A stretch of DNA of 64,000 bases from Actinoplanes sp. NBC_00393 (lineage in GTDB: Bacteria; Actinomycetota; Actinomycetes; Mycobacteriales; Micromonosporaceae): NCBI RefSeq assembly GCF_036053395.1, contig NZ_CP107942.1:2756501-2820500 (forward strand), given 5' to 3'. A program made the position numbers and the translations under genes. The notes beneath the pieces were generated by a model. The model did not search any database, was not told the DNA's origin, and was given only the letters and a program-made list of their open reading frames with translations. Positions 7,826 to 14,806 of the stretch are shown one piece after another (position 1 is the stretch's first letter; every line of letters begins with the position of its first letter).

Positions 7826-9238
7826 GTGAAGCGCGCAACGATCAAGGCCGCACGGGTTCCTGGCTCCGTGAGTGTTCTGACGGCGGCTGCGGTCGTGTTC
7901 GCTGGTCTGAGCATGGTGAGCGGCTGGTGGTTGCTGCCGACCGTGGTCACCGCATTCCTGGCCGGTCGGCGCCCGGGGCGGACGGGTCCGGCGGTGCTCG
8001 CGCTGGTGGCGGTGCTCTCGGCCGGTGTGGTGGCGTTCGCGGTCGTGCCCGGCTGGCTGTCACTGGCGAGCCGGTTCCTGATCGTGTTCGTCGCCGCCAC
8101 GATGTCGCCATGGTTCGTGGGACGGTTCTGGCGCCAGTATCAGGAACTCGTCCGGGCCGGCTGGGAACGCGCCGAGCAGGTGCAGCGTGAACAGCAACTG
8201 GTCGCCGAGCAAGCGCGGCTGCGCGAACGGGCACGGATCGCCCAGGACATGCATGACCTGCTCGGCCACGACCTCACCTTGATCGCGCTGTCCGCGGGCG
8301 CGCTGAAACTCGCGCCGGACCTGGAAGAGCATCATCGCAAGGCGGCCGCGGACCTCAGGGCCCGGGCCGCGGCCGCGGTGGAGCGCCTCGGCGAGGTCAT
8401 CGGCGTCCTGCGCGAGCAGACCGACAGCGCCCCCATGGACGCCCACGGGCCCGGCCTCGCCGCGCTGACGGCCGCGGCGTCCGCATCGGGGCTGGGGGTG
8501 GAGCTGCGCATCGATGGCGAGGCCGCCGATCTGCCGCCGATGGCCGAGCGGGCCGTTCATCGGGTCGCGCAGGAAGCGCTGACCAACGTGGCCAAACACG
8601 CGCCCGGAGCGACGGCGATCATTTCCGTGACGCACGCGGCGACCGAGACGACGATAATGGTGGAGAACGGCCCGCCGAAGTCGCAAGACGGCCCGCAGTC
8701 ACGGCCCCGCGGCGGCGGGCATGGTCTGACCGGCCTCGCTGAACGGGTGCGGCTCGTCGGCGGCACCTTCGAGCACGGCCCGCACCACGGTGGTTTCGCC
8801 GTCACCGCGCGGATCCCGCACACCCCCGTGCCACCGCCGGTCACCCCTGAGGTCGACCGGGCGCTGCCGCAGGAACATCGCCGCGCCCGGCGGCGTGTCG
8901 GCCGGTCCCTGGTCATCGCGGTCATGGTGCCGCTGGTCACCGGTGCGCTGCTGAGCGGGGCCCTGGCGGGCTGGGAGACACTGTCCGCGTCACAGGCGGT
9001 CCTGGAACCGGGTGACTTCGCCCGTCTGCGCATCGGGCAGGATCGTTCCGAGGTGGAGCGTCTCCTGCCGCGCCGGCAGACGCGCTACCGACCGGTGACC
9101 GCCGAGCCGACCGAGGACGGGTTGACGTGCGAGTACTACGCGATGACGGCCGACCGCTTCGACGACCGGTCCGGAGACGCATACCGGCTCTGCTTCCGCG
9201 ACGACGTGCTGGTGTCCCGGGACGCAGTCACCCCATGA
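7826..9238 (+). CDS. NarL-type sensor histidine kinase with a C-terminal membrane-anchored tail
   Basis: 470 residues. Three N-terminal membrane segments (about 15-100) lead to a HisKA_3 dimerisation helix with phosphoacceptor His143 in RIAQDMHDLLGHDL, an HATPase with N-box QEALTNVAKHA, and a G-box GGGHGLTGL. Unusually the protein continues: a basic stretch, a further membrane helix at about 362-384 and a tail 393-470 (FARLRIGQDRSEVERLLP then YRLCFRDDVLVSRDAV) that resembles the SmpA/BamE fold. The tail would be outside the membrane and could be the sensing part. GTG start. It pairs with the response regulator seven bases downstream. Confidence 0.85.
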   Translation: MKRATIKAARVPGSVSVLTAAAVVFAGLSMVSGWWLLPTVVTAFLAGRRPGRTGPAVLALVAVLSAGVVAFAVVPGWLSLASRFLIVFVAATMSPWFVGRFWRQYQELVRAGWERAEQVQREQQLVAEQARLRERARIAQDMHDLLGHDLTLIALSAGALKLAPDLEEHHRKAAADLRARAAAAVERLGEVIGVLREQTDSAPMDAHGPGLAALTAAASASGLGVELRIDGEAADLPPMAERAVHRVAQEALTNVAKHAPGATAIISVTHAATETTIMVENGPPKSQDGPQSRPRGGGHGLTGLAERVRLVGGTFEHGPHHGGFAVTARIPHTPVPPPVTPEVDRALPQEHRRARRRVGRSLVIAVMVPLVTGALLSGALAGWETLSASQAVLEPGDFARLRIGQDRSEVERLLPRRQTRYRPVTAEPTEDGLTCEYYAMTADRFDDRSGDAYRLCFRDDVLVSRDAVTP

Positions 9239-9245
9239 GCCGCCG

Positions 9246-9926
9246 ATGATCCGCGTACTGATCGCCGACGACGAGCCGATGATCCGTGTCGGGCTGCGCG
9301 CGGTACTCGCCACCGCTTCGGACATCGAAGTCATCGGGGAGGCCTGCGACGGACACCACGCCGTCGAGCTGGCGCGACGGCACCGGCCCGCAGTGGCCGT
9401 CCTGGACATCCGGATGCCCGGTATGAACGGCATCGAAGCGATGGCGGAGCTCCGCCGGACCGTGCCGGCCACCCGTGTGGTCATTCTGACGACGTTCGGG
9501 GAGGACGACTACATCCTGCAGGCGCTCGGCGGCGGCGCTGCCGGCTTCCTGATCAAGTCCGGCGAGCCCGAGGAACTGATCATGGGGGTACGCGCGGTTG
9601 CCGACGGCGCCGCCTACCTGTCACCGAAGGTCGCGGCCCGCGTCGTGGCGCACCTCGCCGCGACGGGCGCGGACACCACGGTCACGCGGCGCTCCAGCGC
9701 CCGTGACCGGGTCGGCGCCCTCACTCCCCGGGAACGGGAGGTGCTGGCCCTCCTCGGCAGCGGCCTGTCCAACGGGCAGATAGCCCGGCGCCTGCATGTG
9801 GTCGAAGGAACGATCAAGGCACATGTGAGCTCCATCCTGGCCAGACTGGGCGTGGACAACCGGGCGGCGGCCGCGGTGGTCGCCCATCAGGCAGGGATCA
9901 CTGCTCCATTACCTGAGCAGCAGTGA
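9246..9926 (+). CDS. NarL/FixJ family response regulator
   Basis: 226 residues: receiver domain with acidic pair DD at 8-9, phosphoacceptor Asp54 in VLDIRMPGMNG, switch Thr in ILTTF and Lys in LIKSGE; then a LuxR-type DNA-binding domain LTPREREVLALL...GTIKAHVSSILARL at about residues 158-218. It is the partner of the histidine kinase seven bases upstream and would activate or repress target genes when phosphorylated. The intergenic region of the divergent Cys-rich gene and the palindrome at 7000-7019 are possible targets, but this is only position-based. Confidence 0.9.
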   Translation: MIRVLIADDEPMIRVGLRAVLATASDIEVIGEACDGHHAVELARRHRPAVAVLDIRMPGMNGIEAMAELRRTVPATRVVILTTFGEDDYILQALGGGAAGFLIKSGEPEELIMGVRAVADGAAYLSPKVAARVVAHLAATGADTTVTRRSSARDRVGALTPREREVLALLGSGLSNGQIARRLHVVEGTIKAHVSSILARLGVDNRAAAAVVAHQAGITAPLPEQQ

Positions 9927-9970
9927 CGACACCATGCGGCCGTCGCCGCCACCGATGATCGGCACGAGCC

Positions 9971-10177
9971 TCAGGTGGGGGAGTCCGCCGGCGCGGTCTC
10001 CGACCAGCGTGGCCACCAGCGGTCGGCACAGCTGAGCGCGTCGAGGCAGGCCTCGGCGAGCGCGTCCCGCCCCGTTGCCGGCACCACGTCGAAAAGCTCG
10101 GCCAGCAGGGCGAAGCAGTCGTTGAGGTCGACGCCCTCCAGACAGCGGCGCAGGATGTCGGTCCGAGGTGACCACAT
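9971..10177 (-). CDS. Small hypothetical protein
   Basis: 68 residues, MWSPRTDILRRCLEGVD followed by an acidic, helix-prone body (LNDCFALLAELFDVV, ALAEACLDALSC) and ending DRWWPRW...PADSPT. Composition is protein-like, which sets it apart from the Arg/Pro-rich overlapping frames. There is no recognised domain and only a weak ribosome site. A hydrophobic stretch (ILAASLSVLISAAVGLV) is encoded just upstream in the next frame, so the gene may be the remains of a longer membrane protein that suffered a frameshift near 10170. Confidence 0.4.
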   Translation of the reverse strand: MWSPRTDILRRCLEGVDLNDCFALLAELFDVVPATGRDALAEACLDALSCADRWWPRWSETAPADSPT

Positions 10178-10304
10178 TGGTCACCAGGCCTACGGCGGCG
10201 CTGATGAGAACGCTCAGCGACGCCGCCAGGATCCGTCCCTACCTCGATGCTAGGGCGGCGTGCCCACCCGGGACATCGCGGAAGGGGCGGCGCTCGCTCG
10301 TCGT

Positions 10305-10547
10305 CTACTGCGGGAAACCGTCGCCGTAGTCGACGACGTCGGTCGCCGGCACCGGGGACGGCCAACCGCGGGCCGGTCGCAGCGCGAGGCTGGCGTGGAG
10401 TTGGCCGAGCTGGGCGATCGCGGACAGCAGGCGCACATCGGCCGGGTTCACGTCATTGCTGTCGATGCCTCGCTGTACCACCTCGAACTGGCGTTCTGCG
10501 TCTGCGGCCAGTGCTTCCGCGCGGGCGGCGTGCTGTTCGGGCGTCAT
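10305..10547 (-). CDS. Small hypothetical protein, actinobacterial type
   Basis: 80 residues from ATG 10547: MTPEQHAARAEALAADAER, a long amphipathic helix, then a second helix VRLLSAIAQLGQLHASLALR and a polar tail. Small two-helix proteins starting MTPEQH-x-ARAE are frequent in actinomycetes and have no known function. The open frame extends upstream of 10547 but that part is Pro/Arg rich and not convincing. It lies next to the other small minus-strand gene at 9971 but without clear operon structure. Confidence 0.5.
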   Translation of the reverse strand: MTPEQHAARAEALAADAERQFEVVQRGIDSNDVNPADVRLLSAIAQLGQLHASLALRPARGWPSPVPATDVVDYGDGFPQ

Positions 10548-10783
10548 CGGAACATGATTGCCAGTCCGCCCGGCAAGGTCCAGAGCCTGCTTGATGTTGA
10601 TGTGCCGGCCGGCTTCAACTCGGGTCGGCGTAGGAGCCGGCCACCGCCGGGCCGAGGGTGGCCGAGGGGGTGCCGACGGCGGTGAAGCTGACCGGGCTGG
10701 GTGAGAACGGATATCCGGTGGTGGAGGAGATTGATTGTTGCCGCCTGATCGCGGGCCTGGCATCGGGGCGTTAGCCTGCCGGC

Positions 10784-11254
10784 ATGGCCGACGCAGCCGA
10801 TCTCGGGGATCCCGCCTTCCTGGACGCCCGGTCGCGGGCGCTCGCCCGCGACGGCGTGCTGGCCGGCCGCTACGTGCTGGTGGACGGCGAGCTGTTGAAG
10901 CAGGCGTACGCGTCCGCGGATCCGGACGGTCCGGCTGTGGAGGTGCGCCCGGACCATCCGGGTGCACGCCAGGAACCGTCGGGGCGCTGGATCGCGCGTG
11001 TCCCGTACGAGCAGATCGTCTTGAGGGTCTTCTTCACCACCACGGCCCGGCACCGCGAGGGCGGCCTGCTGGAACTGAAAGCCCGCGAGCAGGACACGGT
11101 ACGCGCGACCTGGTGGCGCGGCGACAACGCGGATCTGTCCTCGACCATCCCGGACGGGTTTCTGTGGGAGAAGAACGACGACTACTACTACGGCACGGTG
11201 GTGGCAGACGAGCTCGAGGACGTGACGATCTCGGTCCGGCAGCTGCGGGGATAG
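10784..11254 (+). CDS. Hypothetical protein
   Basis: 156 residues, soluble, no signal peptide. It begins MADAADLGDPAFLDARSRAL and carries a middle beta-rich part (IARVPYEQIVLRVFFTTT), an acidic-aromatic stretch EKNDDYYYGTVVADELED, and ends VTISVRQLRG. I do not recognise a family. ATG 10784 is preceded by GCCTGCCGGC, not a strong ribosome site. It stands alone, tail to tail with the HIT gene three bases away. Confidence 0.6.
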   Translation: MADAADLGDPAFLDARSRALARDGVLAGRYVLVDGELLKQAYASADPDGPAVEVRPDHPGARQEPSGRWIARVPYEQIVLRVFFTTTARHREGGLLELKAREQDTVRATWWRGDNADLSSTIPDGFLWEKNDDYYYGTVVADELEDVTISVRQLRG

Positions 11255-11257
11255 CTC

Positions 11258-11711
11258 TCAGCGCGATGTCGAGGCGATGGCGTCTTTGATTGCTTGCGCG
11301 TCGCTGTCCAGCAGCGCCCTTTCACGTTCCTGCGTCTCGGCCTTGAGGGTCCAGCCGTCCCCTGCATAGCGGGGGACGACGTGCAGGTGGAAGTGGAAGA
11401 CCGTCTGGAAGGCGACCTCGCCGTCGCAGAGCATGACGTTGATTCCCTCGCACGCCATGCTTGAGCGGCGTAGGGCGCGTGCCATGTCGTGACCGACGGA
11501 CCAGACGTGAGCGCTCGTGGCTCGGTCGAGGTCCTCGAGACCCACGGCGTGCCTGCGTGGCACGACGAGAAGATGGCCGGGCGTGACGGGGTTCAGGTCC
11601 ATGAAGGCGACCACGGTCTCGTCCTCGTACACCACGCTGGCCTCGGCCTGTCGCGCCGCGATGGCGCAGAAGATGCACTTCTGCGCTGCCGATGTCGTGT
11701 CCTGGGTCATG
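11258..11711 (-). CDS. HIT family nucleotide hydrolase
   Basis: HIT proteins cleave the phosphate of nucleotide conjugates such as AMP-lysine or dinucleoside polyphosphates using a histidine triad. The 150 residues show CIFCAI, a Cys pair typical of the group, the segment VVAFMDLNPVTPGHLLVVPR, and the triad HFHLHVVPR near residue 110. ATG 11711 gives the normal family length; a TTG at 11746 would add 12 residues. Divergent or operon partners are not evident, though the next gene upstream on the same strand is a Nudix hydrolase, another house-cleaning enzyme. Confidence 0.9.
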
Positions 11712-11747
11712 CGCGCGATGGTTCCAGCGCGCCTGGACAGGTGCAAT

Positions 11748-12176
11748 TCAATTCGGGGTGGGAGCAGGTGCTTCAGACCCGGCGCCCCGCATCGCTTTCA
11801 CCAGCGCCGGGCCCATGAGTTCGTGGGCGAGTGGAGGCAGCTCCTCGGGCCGGAACCAGCGGATGTCGTCATGTTCGTCGGGAGCGACGTTCGCCGGTGT
11901 CCCCTCCCATTCGCCGACAAGCCAGGCGCTGATGCGTACGGAATCCTCGCCCTGGCCTGCCTCCAGCCGGCACAGATGGATCGCCGTGCCTGTTGCGATC
12001 TGTACGCCCAGTTCCTCGTGCAGCTCCCTGGCGAGCGCGGCCGGCTCGGTCTCGGCCGGCTCGATGTGCCCGCCGGGCAGATCCCGCACGTCCGGGTAGG
12101 CGTGGCGGTTCGGGCTTCGGTGGACGAGCAGGACCCGGCCCTCGCGAACCAGCGCCCCGGTGACGATCTCGTGCAT
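11748..12176 (-). CDS. Nudix hydrolase
   Basis: 142 residues from ATG 12176; the open frame continues upstream but is antisense to the VOC gene there. The Nudix box reads GGHIEPAETEPAALARELHE then ELGV, matching GX5EX7REUXEEXGU with all metal-binding Glu residues present. Nudix enzymes hydrolyse nucleoside diphosphates linked to another group; the substrate here cannot be told. The C-terminal part DEHDDIRWFRPEELPPLAHELM is typical of MutT-like members. It is followed 36 bases later by the HIT gene on the same strand, and transcription of both from one promoter near 12180-12250 is plausible. Confidence 0.88.
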   Translation of the reverse strand: MHEIVTGALVREGRVLLVHRSPNRHAYPDVRDLPGGHIEPAETEPAALARELHEELGVQIATGTAIHLCRLEAGQGEDSVRISAWLVGEWEGTPANVAPDEHDDIRWFRPEELPPLAHELMGPALVKAMRGAGSEAPAPTPN

Positions 12177-12251
12177 GGGTGGGGATTGTGCCAGGACCGT
12201 CCGACAAGATTTTGGCGTGCGCTTGGCCGCGGCGGTGCCTACGGTCTGGGG

Positions 12252-12956
12252 ATGCGACTGCGCGCGGTTACCTTCGAGGCGTCCGACCCGGTTCGTGCGG
12301 CGCAGTTCTGGGCCGCGCTGTTGCGCCGGGAGGCCATCGAGGACGCCGACGGGGTGCTGCTGCCGGGCACGGGGACGCAGCTGGGCCTTCGCTTCGTCGC
12401 CGGCCGTGCGGGCCGACTCGGCAAGAACCGCATGCACCTGCATCTGACCAGCGCCGATCTCGACGAGCAGAGACGCACGGTGGCGATGGCGCTCGAGTCG
12501 GGTGGCCGCCACCTCGACGTCGGGCAACTGCCTGAGGAGGAGCACGTCGTGCTGGCCGACCCCGCGGGATACGAGTTCTGCGTGATCGAGCCCGGCAACG
12601 CGTACCTCGCTGGGTGTGGCCCGCTGGGTGAGCTGGCCTGTGACGGCACCCGCGAGGTCGGCCTGTTCTGGAGCAAGGTGCTGGGCTGGCCGCTGGTGTG
12701 GGAGCACGGTGCGGAGACCGCGATCCAGTCACCGGGCGGAGGCACCAAGATCGCATGGTCGGGGTCGCCCGCGGCACCGAAGACGGAGCCCAACCGGCAG
12801 CGCTTCGATCTGCTCGTGGCCGCCGACGGTGAGCAGAGTGCGCTCGTCTCTCTCGGCGCTACCCGGCTGGAGATCGACAAGAACGGTGCTGTCCTGCTGG
12901 CAGATCCCGACGGCAACGAGTTCAGCGTCAGGGCGAGCGAAACGCCGAGGCCGTAG
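12252..12956 (+). CDS. VOC (glyoxalase-like) superfamily protein, two-domain
   Basis: 234 residues made of two vicinal-oxygen-chelate halves. Each half starts with the pattern of a helix for a metal-ligand strand (TFEASDPVRAAQFWAALL; and TREVGLFWSKVLGWPLV) and ends with LADPAGYEFCVIE or LADPDGNEFSV, the Asp-Pro-x-Gly-x-x-F signature. Such proteins include dioxygenases, drug-binding proteins and uncharacterised Glyoxalase_6 members; nothing here names a substrate. ATG 12252 was chosen as the start of the homologous part. The gene is divergent from the Nudix gene with 75 bases between. Confidence 0.8.
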   Translation: MRLRAVTFEASDPVRAAQFWAALLRREAIEDADGVLLPGTGTQLGLRFVAGRAGRLGKNRMHLHLTSADLDEQRRTVAMALESGGRHLDVGQLPEEEHVVLADPAGYEFCVIEPGNAYLAGCGPLGELACDGTREVGLFWSKVLGWPLVWEHGAETAIQSPGGGTKIAWSGSPAAPKTEPNRQRFDLLVAADGEQSALVSLGATRLEIDKNGAVLLADPDGNEFSVRASETPRP

Positions 12957-12958
12957 CG

Positions 12959-13090
12959 ATGCCACATCTCGAACTGAGGCGCGCGATGGATGTGGGCGGC
13001 CTGGCTCGCCGCATGACGTTCTGCCTGGACGGGCAGGCGGTGGCACGTCTCCGGCGCGGCGCCTCCGCCGGTGTGGAAGTCGGGACGTCG
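12959..13090 (+). pseudogene. Truncated remnant of a small beta-rich protein gene
   Basis: An ATG three bases after the VOC stop begins MPHLELRRAMDVGGLARRMT and then FCLDGQAVARLRRGASAGVEV, which resembles actinobacterial proteins with a repeated pattern of hydrophobic-LDG-x-x-VA-R-hydrophobic-R-G. The homologous pattern fades at about 13085, and beyond it the frame runs antisense through the hydrolase gene with no protein-like character. I read it as the N-terminal remnant of a gene cut by rearrangement. Confidence 0.35.
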
Positions 13091-13975
13091 TTAACGCTGC
13101 CAGGACCGTACGGTCAGCACGGCGTCGGCGAATGCCGCGGGGGCTTCCTGCGGGAGGTTGTGGCCGGCGCCCACCAGACGGTGCTCGTGACCGGCGACGA
13201 ACATCGGCGCATGGTCGGCGGTGCCGCCGGGCTTCAAGGTGTCGCCGGCGCCGTCCAACGTCACCGCGGGCACGGTGATCTTCGGGCGACCGGCGAGGCG
13301 GTCCTCGAGACCGGCGTAGGCCGGATCGCCCGCGGCCCGGCCGAGCGCGTGACGGTAGGCGTGGATGACGACGTCGACGAAGTCGGGGTTGTCGAAGGAC
13401 ACCGCGGTCCGGGCGAACGTGGCCTCGTCGAACGCCCATCCGGGTGACCATTGGTGCCACAGCATCCGGCACAGGTCGCGGCGGTGAGCGGCCAGGCTCT
13501 CGCGGCCGCGGTCGGTCTGGAACAGGTGCTGGTACCACACGGCATGCTCGACGGCCGGGTCGAACGCATGCCGTTGTCGTTCGATGTCGATGATGTCGTA
13601 GCCGGCCAGCGACACCAGACCGGTGATCCGCTGCGGCCACAACGCGGCCGCGACACAGGAGGCGAGGCCGCACCAGTCGTACCCGGCCACGATCGGGCCG
13701 TCGAGGTGCAGCGCGTCGGCCAACGCGATCAGGTCGGAACCGAGGGCAGCCTGCTGGCCGCTGCGCACGGTGGCGGCGGAACGGAAGCGGGTGGGGCCGA
13801 AACCGCGCAGGTACGGGCGGATCACCGTCGCGCCGTGTGCGGTCAGGATGGGGACGACCTGATCGTAGGCGTGGATGTCGTAGGGGAAGCCGTGCGACAG
13901 GACGACCGGCCAGCCGTCTAACGGGCCGTCCTGCCGATAGGCGACGGACAACACGCCGGCATCGACATGATCCAT
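13091..13975 (-). CDS. Alpha/beta hydrolase of the epoxide hydrolase/dehalogenase group
   Basis: 294 residues. HGFPYDIHAYDQVVPIL carries the HG-x-P oxyanion loop, and the nucleophile elbow is VAGYDWCG: an Asp nucleophile in G-x-D-W-x-G, as in epoxide hydrolases and haloalkane/fluoroacetate dehalogenases, not the usual Ser. The acid is probably in TLDGAGD and the base His in VGAGHNLPQEAP. A cap domain rich in Trp/His (AVWYQHLF, MLWHQWSPGW) follows strand 6. Substrate unknown; the Asp nucleophile indicates ester-intermediate chemistry on epoxides or C-halogen bonds. ATG 13975 gives the family start; the frame upstream is not homologous. Confidence 0.8.
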   Translation of the reverse strand: MDHVDAGVLSVAYRQDGPLDGWPVVLSHGFPYDIHAYDQVVPILTAHGATVIRPYLRGFGPTRFRSAATVRSGQQAALGSDLIALADALHLDGPIVAGYDWCGLASCVAAALWPQRITGLVSLAGYDIIDIERQRHAFDPAVEHAVWYQHLFQTDRGRESLAAHRRDLCRMLWHQWSPGWAFDEATFARTAVSFDNPDFVDVVIHAYRHALGRAAGDPAYAGLEDRLAGRPKITVPAVTLDGAGDTLKPGGTADHAPMFVAGHEHRLVGAGHNLPQEAPAAFADAVLTVRSWQR

Positions 13976-14072
13976 GCCGTCACCATACGAACTCTGCCCG
14001 GAGGACCACCTTCGTGGGTGGGCGACGAGCCGCTGGGCGGAAACTGTCGTACCCCGGTGACACGATCGCCGC

Positions 14073-14714
14073 ATGTCACCGAACGGCCTGCGCGACCGCA
14101 CGCAGCTGCAGGAGATCCTGTCGCTGGTCCTTGACCGCTGGGATCCGGCGGCGTCCGGGATTCGGTACCGGCTCGTGGGGACCGGCGCCGCCCTGGCGCA
14201 GGGCGTCCCACTTCCAGCCGGCGACATCGACGTCCTGGTCGCGCGGCGCCAGGACGTCGACGGCTTCGCCGATGCCCTGGCCGGGTTCCCCTGCCTGGAG
14301 CCGCCGGCCTGGTTGCCGGACGCCCGGCAGTACTTCACGCATTTCGCGGTGGACGGTGTCGATGTGGGTGCCAGCACCGTCGAGGTGCCGACCGGCGCAG
14401 ACACCTTCGAGTGCATCGGCTCGGGCCCCTGGAAGTTCTACGTCCCGACCACTGTCGGCCGGCACACCGTCGCGGCGGTGGCGCTGGAGCTGCGACTGGT
14501 CTCCGAACTCGTCCGCGACCGGCCCGACCGCTACCTGCCGCTGATCGAGCACCTGCGCTCGCACGGGTCTGATCTGGACCTCATCCGCAGATCCATGATC
14601 GACCGGGGCGTGGAGCCGGGAACCCGCCACCGCGTGCTTGCGCAACTGGAGTCGCGGCCGCAGCCAGCAGCGGAGTGCGGGCTGACTCCTCGTGGCCGCC
14701 CTACGCCGGATTGA
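14073..14714 (+). CDS. Nucleotidyltransferase-fold protein
   Basis: 213 residues. After an N-terminal helix the strand RLVGTGAALAQG and the following DIDVLVARRQD give the G-[ST]-x(n)-D-x-D signature of the DNA polymerase beta-like nucleotidyltransferase superfamily, with Asp residues for metal binding. The remainder (FECIGSGPWKFYVPT, then helices ending RHRVLAQLESR) resembles uncharacterised genomic members. Role unknown; members modify proteins, RNA or small molecules with nucleotides. Its stop lies about 90 bases before the LuxR regulator start on the same strand, but I see no functional link. Confidence 0.6.
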   Translation: MSPNGLRDRTQLQEILSLVLDRWDPAASGIRYRLVGTGAALAQGVPLPAGDIDVLVARRQDVDGFADALAGFPCLEPPAWLPDARQYFTHFAVDGVDVGASTVEVPTGADTFECIGSGPWKFYVPTTVGRHTVAAVALELRLVSELVRDRPDRYLPLIEHLRSHGSDLDLIRRSMIDRGVEPGTRHRVLAQLESRPQPAAECGLTPRGRPTPD

Positions 14715-14806
14715 TCACAGTCGTTGACCGTTGCTCAACAACGTGCTTTTCTGGCCCCCAGCGTCAGATGGCGACCGGGATACCCTTTTCGGGCGAGGTG
14801 GCAGCG

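Noticed and set aside
7693..8100. N-terminal extension of the Cys-pair protein
   Set aside because: It lies antisense to the kinase start and its composition (Ala/Thr/Arg repeats) changes sharply at GTG 7692.
10548..10783. Minus-strand coding-like pieces (STTGYPFSPSPVSFTAVG) upstream of the 80-residue gene
   Set aside because: The frame ends in a stop before the next gene and has no start; too little to call a gene or a fragment.
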